In this document: positions 1 through 11,781 of the stretch, one piece after another
Layout of the letters: each line of letters opens with the position of its first letter
How positions within the stretch are numbered: the stretch's first letter is position 1
The notes under the pieces: model-generated
Database searches by the model: none
What the model saw: the letters and a program-made list of their open reading frames with translations, nothing else
What the model was told of the DNA's origin: nothing
Source: Maratus speciosus
Taxonomy: Eukaryota > Arthropoda > Arachnida > Araneae > Salticidae
Direction of reading: 5' to 3'
Assembly (NCBI GenBank): GCA_963932465.1
Contig: OZ010786.1
Coordinates: 271,902,411 to 271,966,410, forward strand
Length of the DNA: 64,000 bases
Translations under genes and position numbers: made by a program

Positions 1-1182
1 CTACCTTTATCTCATGATTTCTTCATATTATTTAGTGCCCAAGACTAACACTAAAAATCATTTTTATATGCAAAATAGCAACAATGCCTTGAAATAAAGT
101 TTTTGAAATTTATTAAACAGCTATACTTTCGTATTACCTCGCGGTAGGATTTAAAAGTCGAAGAAATCTTCAATGATCACGTATTTACAATCAGCCTTTT
201 TGATTCTGTTCATTTCACTGGTACGATAACATGTTTCAAATTTGGATTATTTTATTTTATATTTAATTGTTGTATTTATTGATTGACGAATGTTTTTATA
301 TCGTTAAAGAATATAAGCAGGAAAAAAATGCTGAGATATTTATGTTAATTTAAGTGCAAACGGATCTTTCGTAAATCGTAATCGTCTGCAGGCAATAGAG
401 TTAAATATGAAAAAATTCATGGTTTAAATTATTTTAAAAACAATAAAAATTGAATAATTTGCAATACAGATTTCAAACAAATTGTATTTGAAAGTACAGT
501 TTTTTCTCATTTGACTGCGTAAAAATGTATAATGTGGAATATTTAGAAGTTTCAAAATTGCAGTATGACATAGTCAAAATTACGTCAGCGATGCGGATGG
601 AGACGTTTCTCCTTTATAATGTAGATAGCCGCGCTAAATTTTATGTTTAATAAAGTATATACTGTATTAGTTATTTAATCATCAAAGACATTCTTGAAAA
701 GCGTATAACCATTTCCTTCATTAGACCATAAAATAGTTCAACTGTTCTGTTAGAAATAAAATACTTTTAATAACTATTCGCACACAATAACAAAACAGTA
801 AATAGTAGCAAAATATGAAAACTATATATCAATTTCTTTTATAAAGTTTTGCTTTCTCAACATCATTTGATGTAGCAATTTCTTGATTAAATTTTAATTC
901 AAATGAAGTACCTTTCATAATGTTCGTCAACATAACCAATCATTATTCACCCTTGAAAAATTGCATTTTTCATCTGTGGATTAATTAAAAGTACTCTGCA
1001 CTATTACTGAATGAAAAGTACAAATTTCTTCGATAAACTGAAAATATGTATTAATTACCATGCGGAATAGTTACAGAGGGCATTCTTAAGACTATCACAT
1101 TTGAAATGGGATATTTTATTATCCTCCGTGCAAGAGGGAATGCATGTGAAGATCAATGACAATTTAGAAAACAAATTTTATA
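1..1182. other. Non-coding AT-rich DNA
   Basis: No open reading frame of note, RNA gene or clear repeat was seen in this stretch. It is ordinary AT-rich sequence leading up to the TA-flanked element that starts at 1183. Confidence 0.6.
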
Positions 1183-1612
1183 TAGAGTAGGTGGGGCAAA
1201 GATACGCACGGGGCAAAGATACGCACTGGCTGATTTAATATGAAGAAACATTTCTAGAATCATGACCGGTCTCAAGTGTCGTAGTTGTGTGTTCAAACCT
1301 TCTGAAAAAAATCAGCACTCCGTGCAAAGAAAATGAGGTAATTTAAAATTTTCGAATTCTGATCTAATATTTTTAAATTTTCACTTTATTGTTTAACTAA
1401 TGATACCTCGAATTTTTACAAATCCAAAAATACAGTGGAGATCGGATGCTCTTTAGTTTCTAAATGCCCCCTAATTCACCTCGATCGCATTTGTTTAAAT
1501 TTGTAGGTAACCGGTTATGTAAAATACTGCAGAATGGGGTAAAATTACGCACCCGTCTTGGGGCAAAGATACGCACAAGTTCAAGATGTGGAGTTTTGCC
1601 CTATCGCTTTAG

Positions 1613-1850
1613 GCCCCGCAAGTGGCTGAGAGGTTCTGCTCTCGAAGCTGGTAGACGGGAGGTGCTGGGTTCGATCCCAATCGCGACCGTCGGCCTAGTC
1701 GTTCGGCGTTTTCGTGGTTTTCTTCGAGCCATGGATTTCCATGCATAAATACGGATTAGGTACTTTTGGAAAGACCCCCACGAAGGGCGCTCCCCCCTCG
1801 GGCCTATATCCCTAGTGCAGATAATCGGCGCCAAAAATCAACCAACCAAC
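1613..1850 (+). mobile_element. tRNA-derived SINE with target-site duplication
   Basis: The head resembles a tRNA with internal Pol III promoter boxes: A box TGGCTGAGAGG at 1623-1633 and B box GGTTCGATCCC at 1668-1678. The body is GC-richer than its surroundings and ends in an ACCA-type repeat tail (AACCAACCAAC). A 13-bp direct repeat flanks it, CCTATCGCTTTAG at 1600-1612 and CCTATCGTTTTAG at 1851-1863, with one mismatch. This is the signature of LINE-mediated retroposition. It landed inside the TA-flanked element. A small open frame on each strand here is incidental. Confidence 0.85.
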
Positions 1851-2099
1851 CCTATCGTTTTAGCTAGATGCAAAGCTTTCCACAATTACGTTGTGGAAAG
1901 CTTTATTTTTTAAAAGTTTGTATTGTATAAAATATAATAACTAGTTAAATATTATGTGCTAGTTAACTACCTTTTCCTTTTTCTAGTTAAGTGTTTTTAA
2001 TATAGGACGTAGAAATTTACGTACCTACTTTTAAAAATCAGTTTTTTTGTTTCATGAAACGGTTTTGTTTTAAGTTTTAACCCTTAACTCCTATTAACG

Positions 2100-2800
2100 G
2101 TCTCACTGACCCCTGTTATATTCAGTTTTCACAGTTTAACTTCAAATTTTCAGTTTAACTATTGATGTTAGTTTAATTTTCATTCGTTTGGAAACTTAGT
2201 AGTATTGCTAAAGACTTCTAAATGAGGAGAATTTTGATTATCATAGGCCTTTACATTAAGTTTAGCGCGGAAACATTATCTTATGAGTCAGTTTACCGGT
2301 TTATTCACTCTACGATCAATCGGTCCGCTCACGGTATTTATAGAACAATTTATGTTACTGCACATAAGGGTTAACTTTTGTTTGCGGTCATACAGACCGC
2401 TGATTTTTTCTTTATTCGCGGTTTAACTTGTAATTTTCAGTTAACTATAGATGCTAGTGGAATTTACTATATTATTCTAGTTTAACCATTACATTAATTT
2501 CTTCAGGTGTCTAGCATTAACGCTAGAGACTTCTGAATACAAGGGTTTTTATTATAGTAGTGCTGTACGTAAAGTTTAGTACAGAAATAATATCTTATAA
2601 GACAGTTGACCCTGTTATTCATTCTACGATAAAGGGGTCTCTGAGACCGCTCACAGTATTTATGCAACAATTTTTGTCACAGCAGTTAACTGCTGTGACT
2701 TAGATTAACTGCAATTTGCGATCTCACAGACCGCTGTTTTTTTTTCTTTTTTTTTAATTGTTTAATTTATAATTTTTAGTTTAACTATAAATACTAGGGA
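2100..2800. repeat. Diverged tandem block with GGTCTCACAGACCGC-like palindromes
   Basis: Three diverged units of roughly 290-340 bp are marked by similar lines near 2147, 2438 and 2777 (AGTTTAACTATAnATnCTAG-like). Each unit also carries a short hairpin-like motif such as GCGGTC-ATAC-AGACCGC (near 2385-2402) or GGTCTCTGAGACCGC (near 2637). The block is non-coding and lies inside the TA-flanked element. Confidence 0.55.
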
Positions 2801-3128
2801 AATTTAATAATGCTTTTACATAACTCATTTGTTTTATTGGAAATGGGACAAAATCCCGCAGTAATGGGGCAAAAATACGCACTGCGTATCTTTGCCCCAC
2901 GACTGCGTGCTTTTGCCCCAACCGATGGTGCGAAGATACGCAGAGCAATGTATTTTAGAAATTGTAATTTCTCACGAAATTATAATTTGACAGAAATCCG
3001 ATTGATGGTGGTATGTGCCGAAGGTTCTAATCTAACACTTTATTCACTCGTTACATAAGTTTAGACCAATGTGTTCGTTAAAACTAAAAATGTATGGAAA
3101 GTGCGTATCTTTGCCCCCACCTACTCTA

Positions 3129-3620
3129 CTATTTGACTGATTTTCGAATGTTGACGCAATACTGGAAATCATAAAAAGAAAAACAAAACGCAAACCAATA
3201 TTTTTTAACTGTAGAAAATGTATATTTATATAGCCTTACGTATATCTAGTACAGGGCAATTCCACAGAAAAGTCTCCTTTAAAGGGAGAAAATGAAATTA
3301 ATAATACATTTAATTTAGGAGTGTTCGGAAAGCCTGATGGTTTTATGTTCGATACAAAAATCCTAATAAGAAGGCATCATAAAGTACTGTTCACAAACTA
3401 AATTAAGTACCATTATTATCTTTGTAAAGTGATAATGTTGCACAATAAAAGTTACGTCAGTTACATATGTAAGTGCCATTGTTTTCCCTTTGTATTGTTC
3501 AGAAATTACTTATAAAAGTTATTTTTATCATATGTCATTACTTATTGTTCTTAAGAACATATAATCACTTTTGTAACTGGATAGTTTTGATAATTTTGAA
3601 ACTTCAACGAATAGTCCAGG
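3129..3620. other. Non-coding spacer
   Basis: Nothing recognisable was seen between the TA-flanked element and the foldback element. Confidence 0.5.
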
Positions 3621-5072
3621 GAATAGGGAATTTTACCTAGCAAAATTAATGGTAGTTCTGGAAATCGGCTTACTTTATGTTTTTTGGGTCGCTGAATGCG
3701 AATTTGTAACTTCTCACCAAAATTTCTCCCGGCAACCCCCCAAATTTTTGGTAAAATGCCCCCCCACACACACACACAAAAAGGTTTTTATTAAAAAAAA
3801 TCAATTTTTTATTGTTTTAGGGGAAAAGTATCTGGAAATTCATAAAGTAGACAAAGTTTTCAACAAATTAGATATATGACATTATGACTTAGGATGAAGG
3901 GAAAGGGGGGATCTGCCTCGGAACATGCGCGTGGTGCTGAGTGGACTAAGTTGCGCAATTCCACTTAACCACTCACACGTTTACATTCGCCCTTCCATCT
4001 CCCCTCCGAACTTTCCTTATAAGGTTTACTTTAAATTTTTTGGGTCGCTGAATCCGAATTTTTAACTTACCCCCAAACTTCCCCCCCCAAAATAGTGGTT
4101 ATTAACTTAAATTTCTTATTGTTTTACGGGAAAAGCATTACGAAATTAAGAAACTAGTCAAAATTTGCAACAAATAGGATATATGACATTGTGACATAGG
4201 ATAAACGGAGATAGAGGGGGCTGCCTCGGAACATTCCCCGCGCGCTTTTCTCAAAAACCAAATTTTTTCAAAAAATCAATTTTTTGGGGGTGGTTGCCGG
4301 GTGAAATTTTGGTGGGAAGTTACAAATTTGGACTCAGCGACCCAAAAAACATAAAGTGAGTCGAAATCCAGAACTAGTATTAAATTTTCCAGGTAAAATC
4401 CCCTATTGCCAGGACTTCATAACTTAGTGCACAGAGCGCCGCAGTGCATGTTCAGAGGCAGCCCTCACCCTCCCCGTTCATCCTAATTCATAATATCATA
4501 TATCCTATTTGTTTCAAATTTTGTCCACTTTTTGAATTTCTTAATGCTTTTCCTCTAAGACAATAAGAAATTTAAGTTAAAAACAACTACTTGGGGGTTG
4601 GGGTCGGGGAGGAAAATTTTTGGAGAAGTTAAAAATTCGGATTCAGCGACCCAAAAAACTTCAAGTAAACCTTATAGAGAAAGTTCGGAGGGGAGATGGG
4701 AGGGCAAATGTAAACGTGTGAGTGGCTAAGTGGAATTGCCCAACTTAGTTCACGCAGCACCGCGCACATGTTCCGAGGCAAATCCCCCTTCCCCTTCATT
4801 CTAAGTCATAATGTCATGTATCTAATTTGTTGCATATTTTGTCTGCTTTCTGAATTTCTAGATATTTTCCCCCTAAAACAATAAAAAATTGATTTTTTTA
4901 ATAAAAACCTTTTTGGGGGGCATTTTACCAATTTTTTTTTTTTTTTGGGGGGGGGGGGGGTTGCCGGGGGAAATTTTGGTAGGAAGTTAAAAATTCGGAT
5001 TCAGCGACCCAAAAAACATATAGTAAGCCTTTTTCCAGAACTACCATGAATTTTGCTAGGTAGAGCCCCTAT
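3621..5072. mobile_element. Foldback element: large multi-arm inverted repeat
   Basis: The left end (TACCTAGCAAAATTAATGGT near 3636) returns inverted near 5040-5060, and most of the intervening sequence is paired. The motif GGGTCGCTGAAT occurs near 3687 and 4041, and its reverse complement ATTCAGCGACCC near 4332, 4640 and 5000. The order is forward arm 1, forward arm 2, centre near 4260, a short inverted end piece, inverted arm 2, inverted arm 1. Poly-G/poly-C tracts sit at equivalent points of the arms. It has no coding capacity; short open frames here are arm artefacts. I could not define the target duplication. Confidence 0.75.
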
Positions 5073-5400
5073 GCGGTCTCTATTGGTTGGACTAGAAGGC
5101 AGCAAATATGTTTGTATATTTTATGTTACACCAGTTACAGAATTTTAAAAGGAAACTTTTGAGATTAAAATATAGATTAAAATAATCTGCAGGTATTTGA
5201 GTATTAAGCCCTTAATACTAAACATTTTAAATTATAGACATTTGTACTAGCTTTAGTAGTAAATTTTCTACACAGTTTAGAAAACAATAATCGATCATGA
5301 ACTGTTATGTCAGTTACGATGGAATTGACCTATATGTTTACTATCAATCTTGACATATATTCTTTCCAATATTTTTTGCTAATTGCGTTTTAATTTAAAG

Positions 5401-6465
5401 TACAGTCGTGGGAAAAAAAAGTAAACACCCCCTACTAACTCCTCAACAAATTATCGTAGAAGAAAGTTACTGGTACCGAACGATTGGAAATAAAGTCTAC
5501 TTTTAAATGATGTATATAAAATTTGCTTAGGGGGGCATCTACATATTAAAACGAAACCAAACTTCATTTTTTTCAATGAAAATACCCAATTTTAACAAGA
5601 TATTTCAAATCTTCGTTTCAAATTATGCCTGGACACCGAATTTCAAGTCATTAGAATGATAAGTTTTTGAATTATAAACATTCAAAATTTAGTGCTTCTA
5701 ATGTTAAATTACATTTTCATATTTTTATTAATATCTCCAGAAATTATGCTCCTAATGTGCTAATTTTTTTTGCAGCAATAATACTAATATACGCAAACAT
5801 AAATGCGCTGAATTTGCAATTTTTATAATTTTATGATATGAATTATGAATTATGAAATTAATATTCGAAAAAATTATGAATTGCAACCTACAATTTTTTT
5901 GATGGATTTAGGTTTATTAAGTCCTGCTTTATGTAAATCCAAAATTTGACATTTTTCTTCCAAGTAGTTTTCAAATTATGCTTAAAAAACGGCAAATTGG
6001 CGGTTTAAGGGGCCGTCTATAATAGAAGTGACTAGATATTTTGAAATTTCTTCTGCTGTATTGTAATCTAGAAGACTTCATTGACTTCTTAAGGTGCCTT
6101 GATCAAGATGGGGGCTCTCTCGGCTAATAATCGATTTCCGAACTTCAATTTGGATACAGCCCTTAAAATACGCTCATTTTAAAATAATTAATTTCTCGGA
6201 AACTTATGGTACGAATTGCATACAAATTTGTTTTTAGGCTAATTGGAGGATGTAGAGTTCATTTATGATGTGAGAATTGTGTACTGCTATTGAAAAAAAC
6301 AAAGTTATGGTTCGTTTTAATATGTAGATGGCCCCCTAAGCAAATTCCATCAATATCATTTAAAAGTAGACTTTATTTCCAATCGTTCGGTACTAGTAAC
6401 TTTCTTCTACGATAATTTGTTGAGGAGTTAGTGGGGGGTGTTTATTTTTTTTTTCCAGGACTGTA
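5401..6465. mobile_element. Tc1/mariner-like MITE with about 165-bp terminal inverted repeats
   Basis: TA at 5401-5402 and 6464-6465 flanks a 1061-bp element. The ends read CAGTCGTGGGAAAAAAAAGT on the left and, reversed, CAGTCCTGGAAAAAAAAAAT on the right. The inverted similarity runs about 165 bp, including ACAAATTATCGTAGAAGAAA in both arms. The middle is non-coding. TA target and CAGT start fit IS630-Tc1-mariner; the mobilising transposase is unknown. Confidence 0.85.
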
Positions 6466-7215
6466 CATAGGTAAATGTAGGATATTCGTCACTGAAAAGT
6501 TTTAATTTTGCATAATTTTTTCCTCTCCCATATTAAATATCCCCACATATTTAAGACCTAAATATGTTCTAGGATAGTTGTAAAATATGAAAAGTGAATT
6601 AAACGTTATATAAATATTTTATTTTTTAACTATGTTTGATGCCTTACCTAAAACATTTCATTATCACTCTCTAGCTTCATTCTCTGCAAACATTTTTGAA
6701 GGTTCCTTCAGCAAGTGTAAGACTTTTTTAATGATATTTTGTCAAAATGTCAATCATAATGTATTTTTAGAGAATTTCTAAAGCCAATACTAACGAATAT
6801 GTGGTGACGGATATGTAAAGTTTTCAATGTTTATAATTTAAATTGCATAGGTAAATGTCGATTATTTATCTCTGAAAAAAATTTATTTCGTACAATTATT
6901 TCATTCCCCATTTAAAGCTTACTTTAATATATATAAGACCAAAAGCTGTTCTAAGATAGTAAAATATGAAAAGTGATATAAGCATTTAAATATTTTATTT
7001 TTTAAACTATGTTAGATCTCTTACCTATAAAAGAGTTCATTAACATTCTCTAGCTTTATTTTCTAAAAACTTTATTTAAAGTTCCTGCAGCAAGTATAAA
7101 ACTTTTTAAATAATTTGTTGTTAATATTTTTATCATAATATCTTTTTTAAAACAATTCCTTAAACCAATCGTACCGAATATTTGGTAACCGATTTGCACC
7201 ATTTTCAATGTTTAT
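6466..7215. repeat. Diverged tandem duplication, period about 380 bp
   Basis: Copy 1 begins near 6465 and copy 2 near 6847, both with CATAGGTAAATGT. They share, in order, a TCTCTGAAAA-like line, an AAAATATGAAAAGTGA line, TCTCTAGCTT and TTTTCAATGTTTAT. The copies differ by many substitutions and indels, so the duplication is old. No coding sequence. Confidence 0.65.
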
Positions 7216-7847
7216 TTCTTAGATTCATTTCTTTCATGCATTATTTAACACATTAAAAATATTTAATCGTTATAAAACTACATGTTTATTTATTAAAAAT
7301 TAAAAACAATTTTCTTGGGATATTTTTGAGAGAAATTAAAAATTATGTTTTCTTTGGATAATCTCTCTACTCTTTGAAATAAACTGATATGTTTTAGCAT
7401 TACACATGCACCTTTTTTAATCCATTAATTTTAAAATAAAATATTTATAAAGATATTACATATATTTTGGTCACAAATCCGACACAGCGTTTTTAAGCAG
7501 TATATTTTTGTATTACTTGCTTATGCACTTTAATTTTCTACTCAATAGTTTTTTCAATTAAAATGCCATTTCTTTTGTAAAAAGTAATATTTTAATGATT
7601 TCTATCATAAATCCTATGAGAATTTCCATAGCAATGATTGTTTTCTTTCATTAATATAATATAGATGCGAAAAAAACCTTTTTTAGTTATTCATATTCCT
7701 TTTCCTTCCAAGGTTTAATACAAGCTTCGTACATTAATAAACTTGGTTAATATAAGCGTACAACAGAAATGCATAAAGGTTCGTTATAATTTAAACACCA
7801 GTGAAATTTTGAAATATTGATAAATTAAGCTCATCCATTTTCTGGTT
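7216..7847. other. Non-coding AT-rich DNA
   Basis: Nothing recognisable was seen here. Confidence 0.5.
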
Positions 7848-8314
7848 TTAAGGCGCCTGTCCTGTCAGACGAAGACACTCTCGAGCTAATGTTAAATCTA
7901 TGAGAATGTTACATTCCAATATCTCATTTGTATTTATTTTTATTTTATTTTAATTTTTTTGCATTGGATAGCTGAGCACGATCCCTGCTCTTGCTCTTTT
8001 TTACTTTTTCGATTTTGGTTGTAGATTTTTTAAAATGAAGTTACTTTCACTTTCGCAACCGGTTCCGAAAATGGAAATGTAATAAAAAAAAAAGAAAAAA
8101 AAACTAAAATCAAAATGGAAAAAAGAACTACAATCAAAATAGAAAAAAAGGAAAAGAAAAGAAAAGCAAAGTGTAGGGATCGAGCTCTATCAAATGCACA
8201 CAAAAAAAAATTATTAAAAAATATCTAAATGCAAATGCGATATTGCAAAATAACCTTTACATAGGTTTAGAATTAGCTCGCTAATGTGATCGCTGGACGG
8301 GACAGGAGCCTTAA
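7848..8314. mobile_element. MITE with TTAAGGC termini
   Basis: The left end TTAAGGCGCCTGTCCTGTC (7848-7866) matches the reversed right end TTAAGGCTCCTGTCCCGTC (8296-8314). Inverted similarity extends about 80 bp with gaps. The terminal TTAA could be a piggyBac-type target duplication or part of the inverted repeat; the sequence alone does not decide. The middle is T-rich then A-rich (near 8080-8180), which prolongs the hairpin potential. Confidence 0.7.
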
Positions 8315-8671
8315 GAAGACATTACCGCAAGATTCTGCAACTGTTTTTTATATTTTTAGACTAATTTCCAAGAAAGTAGCTGAAAATATTGTCAAAACAT
8401 CTTGCGGTTGATGCACTTCTATTTCTTTTTTACTTTTTTTATCAAAACTTTCGGAATAATTGCAGTCTTTTTTGCGATATCACTTTCAGTTTTCTGATAA
8501 TGTTGAATGTTCTTTCCTTATCTCGAACTAGTGTGTTCGTAACCAAGCTACTGCAATCGTTTAACACAACTGACACATTCTATATGGGAACTTTTAGCAT
8601 CCCAACGAACTGTGACATCTTCAGGGTGTAGATTGATAATAGCATTTTTCAGAGAGACCATTATCACAAAA
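8315..8671. other. Non-coding spacer
   Basis: An open frame of about 80 codons (8389-8631) is present, but its composition is that of AT-rich random sequence and it has no recognised domain. I see no gene here. Confidence 0.5.
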
Positions 8672-9144
8672 CTCAAACCATTTCAGTAAGGACAGAGTTT
8701 AACTTCTCACGAGGAAATACTAAAATTTGGTCTTTATCCAGGCCCGGATAATAAACCAACAAATATTGTTCACATCTTTATCATTCGTATTGCTTTCATT
8801 TCGATTAAAATATAAACATTTCACTAATTTTATTTAAAATAATAACTTTTATTTAAAACGCATAACTTTAATTCACTTCTTTTAAAATACAAAATTAAAC
8901 TAGAAAACTCAAACTATTTCAGTAAGGTCAGAGGTTAGCTTCTCACGAGGGAATACTAAAATTTGATATTTAGCCAGACCTAGGTGATTAACCACCAAAT
9001 ATTGTTCACATCTTCATCATTCGTATTGCTTTCATTTCGATTAAAATATAAACATTCAACTCATTTTGTTTAAAATAATAACTTTTATTTAAAATGCATG
9101 ACTTTCATTCACTTCATTTAAAATACAAAATTAAACTAGAAAAC
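8672..9144. repeat. Tandem duplication, 236-bp period
   Basis: Copy 1 (8672-8907) and copy 2 (8908-9144) both start CTCAAAC-ATTTCAGTAAGG and end AAAATTAAACTAGAAAA. They are closely similar over the whole length with scattered substitutions. Non-coding. Confidence 0.85.
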
Positions 9145-9352
9145 AGGAATTCTGCTTTTTCAGAATTTAGTGTCTCCCCCGATGAAAAAAAGTATATGTG
9201 TGTATGTATATATGTACATAGACAGTACAAAACATATTTCAGTTTTAAAACTTAAAACAAATGATTTTATTTTATAAAAAATGACGTCATCCGCATCCGC
9301 TGAAGAATTCCTCATTTGCGATCCAGTATTAAACAACATCTACACGTCTACA

Positions 9353-9409
9353 GTAAAGTAAGCAAGGCTAACGGAAAAGACAGGCTACCGCGGCTCCATT
9401 GTACGCATC

Positions 9410-9442
<33 letters not shown>

Positions 9443-9582
9443 CCGCTGGATTGACGTGATACTCTTTTCGAACACCTGCATTGGTGTATTCGAGCATCAC
9501 GTGACTCCAGCTGTCTGCAAAAAAGGATACGTGGAATGCACCGCGGTAGCATGTCTCTCTCGTTAGCCGCGTAAAGTAAGCA
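9353..9582. mobile_element. Short MITE with long direct target duplication
   Basis: A direct repeat GTAAAGTAAGCA at 9353-9364 and 9571-9582 flanks about 206 bp. The left end GGCTAACGGAAAAGACA is matched by the reversed right end GGCTAACGAGAGAGACA, and GCTACCGCGG occurs in both arms. A second inner inverted pair brackets 9443-9510, and a T-tract of about 26 bp (9410-9437) lies in the left half. The true duplication is probably 8-10 bp; its exact edge is ambiguous. Confidence 0.7.
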
Positions 9583-9930
9583 TATAACGTCACTATCACT
9601 AACTAATACACAAATCCAAAAAAAGAGATATCGTCATTCAAGAAGTTCGACAAAAATAATCGGCTATCAAATGATTCATATGCTTTCATTTGTTTGTTAT
9701 ATTAATATAGATACTTAAAATTAAATTTAGTTTATAATAGCTCCAAGTTTTATCAGAAATAATTCATTTATATTTTTTTCAAAATAGCACACGTATTTTA
9801 AGTACATTTTTTTTTCCAGTTTTTATCGGAAAATAGCAACAAAAAGATATAATTGCGATTTCCCAACTATTTTTCCTTTACTTTCTACAGAAATGAAATA
9901 CTTGAGTTGCCAAAATTAAACAAATGATTT
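9583..9930. other. Non-coding spacer
   Basis: Nothing recognisable was seen here. Confidence 0.5.
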
Positions 9931-10266
9931 CCAAAATATATATTCTAAAAACACACTCAAAATATATATTAAACATTTAATTGCTAAAAAGCTAAACTAA
10001 CTAATTGCTAAACTAACTTGTTAAAATATTACGCGCGTGATTTTTATTTATTTTTATTTATTTATTTTTAAATTTCATTTGTAATAGTTTATTGTCATTT
10101 TCCATCTTTGTGTTTATTTGTTTTTCTGATGATGATTGAGTAAATTCAATCGAAACATGTCAAATTATTAAGATGTTTTAATGTATTTTATTAACGTTTG
10201 ACGTCCTTTTTAGCAATTAAATGTTTAATATATATTTTGAGTGTGTTTTTAGAATATATATTTTGG
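9931..10266. repeat. Perfect 61-bp inverted repeat with 214-bp spacer
   Basis: The 61 bases at 9931-9991 are the exact reverse complement of 10206-10266. The arms start CCAAAATATATATTC and contain AACACACTCAAAATATATA. The spacer includes an imperfect TTTA-rich run (10040-10075). No mismatch is visible, implying a recent origin or gene-conversion upkeep. No target duplication was identified. Confidence 0.85.
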
Positions 10267-11781
10267 AAATATTTTTAATGGACGTATAAGAGAACTTCTG
10301 TTTATAATTGAATAAACAAATGATGCTAAAAATGACAAAAAAATTAATTGCTCAAAAATAAATAAAGACTAGATAGTAAAAAAAAAATTGCATTTAAAAG
10401 TACTCTTTTTCGCAATACGACGATCTACAAATTGAAAATGTGCGATGCTTAGAAGTTTAAAAAAATTGCTGAGGAGTATTTAAGAGTACAATGATGCATA
10501 TGCTTTGTTTTACGGCTGGCTTATACAACGGAACGTTATTTTTTGGAGACGACATTTTGTTTGCTGGACGAAAGGAATAGCATACCGGAGTTAATAAATA
10601 AATAAGAAACAATACCATAAACCACAACTTATTTTTTAACAACAAAGCGTTGTTTCCAATTTACATACGCGAAATATAAAATCCACGAACGGCTAGAAAA
10701 AAACTGTTTTATGTGAGATTTAACACTCCCCCTTTCCGATAACATAAAAGTACCTAAACGCTTAGTGGTGGAGTGTAAAATGCTTTTAATTTCAATTTGT
10801 ATAGGTTATTTTTAGCACTCTATAATTGCATGGAATTAACAAATAATTATTTTATTTAATGAGAAATATTTTATGAAACTTGTAAATCTGTTAATTAAAT
10901 TAAAATATATGAAGTGTAGGTTAATCCTGATACATAGATATATAGTCTATTTAAAGTTTTAATTGTACCCATTTAGGCAGCTTAATATAAGATAAAAGAT
11001 GTAAATATGGATCTAATTGTGTGAAACAAAATTGCCAAATATCTAAAAAGTTACATTTTTTACTAAAAAATAGAAAACAAATCACTCACCGTAGTATAAA
11101 ATGCAATAATAATATTAATAATAGTAATAGTAATAATAATAATTGTAAGTTTCTGGATAGGAAAAACTCACATGAAATTCGTTTTACAATTAGAGTGTAC
11201 TTTGTAAACTTTTTTAATGCTATTTTTATACCATTTCATTCTAATTACTGTTTTTAAAACATAATGCATTTTAAATTTACGAAAACAAAAAGTAATTTTA
11301 AAAGTATTACGTTACTTGAGAAAACATATTTCTTAATTAACTACTTAAATATTTTATCGCAATTCACAATATCATAGAAACCACATATGTGAATATTTCG
11401 AAGGAGCGTAACAAAAGAAAAAAATGAAAAAATAAAACTTTTATAGTATTTGCCGGTTTATAAATTATTCTATTGTATTGATTAGTTTGGAACAAAGGAA
11501 ATTTTATTATCTATCTCAAAAACAAGTGTTCTGTTTGTATATCGAAAGCTATTATTATTTTTAACTAACATGCATAAATTGATTTCTGATAATGGAGAAA
11601 AAGTTCCGAAAGGAAATAATGAATCTCCATTTGCAACACTTTATTGTATTTACTGTGATATTTGTTATTTTCATGAAATTATTCACATATCTATGAAGCA
11701 TATTTTGGAGTGAGTTTATAACAAAATAAATTATTGCATCATAATGAAGGGAACGAATATTTTTTCCAACTGGATTAAATC
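10267..11781. other. Non-coding DNA with a small AAT-rich run
   Basis: There is no credible gene. A short AAT/AATAGT-type simple repeat lies at about 11102-11145. Open frames near 10457-10645 and 11021-11257 are low-complexity and unsupported. Confidence 0.5.

Larger units (their letters stand above)
1183..3128. mobile_element. TA-flanked non-autonomous DNA element built from a reiterated phrase
   Basis: The two ends are inverted copies beginning GAGTAGGTGGGG, each flanked by TA (1183-1184 and 3127-3128), which fits a Tc1/mariner/pogo-type target duplication. The phrase GGGGCAAAGATACGCAC is in both termini and recurs inside: forward at 1193-1209, 1210-1226, 1536-1552 (variant) and 1560-1576, then four alternating copies at 2866-2943, and reversed at 3101-3118. 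No transposase frame is visible. A SINE (1613-1850) and a tandem block (about 2100-2800) lie inside. The termini and TA are seen directly; the superfamily is inferred. Confidence 0.75.

Noticed and set aside
8389..8631. 80-codon hydrophobic open frame as a small membrane protein
   Set aside because: T-rich DNA gives Phe/Leu-rich translations by chance; no start context or similarity supports it.
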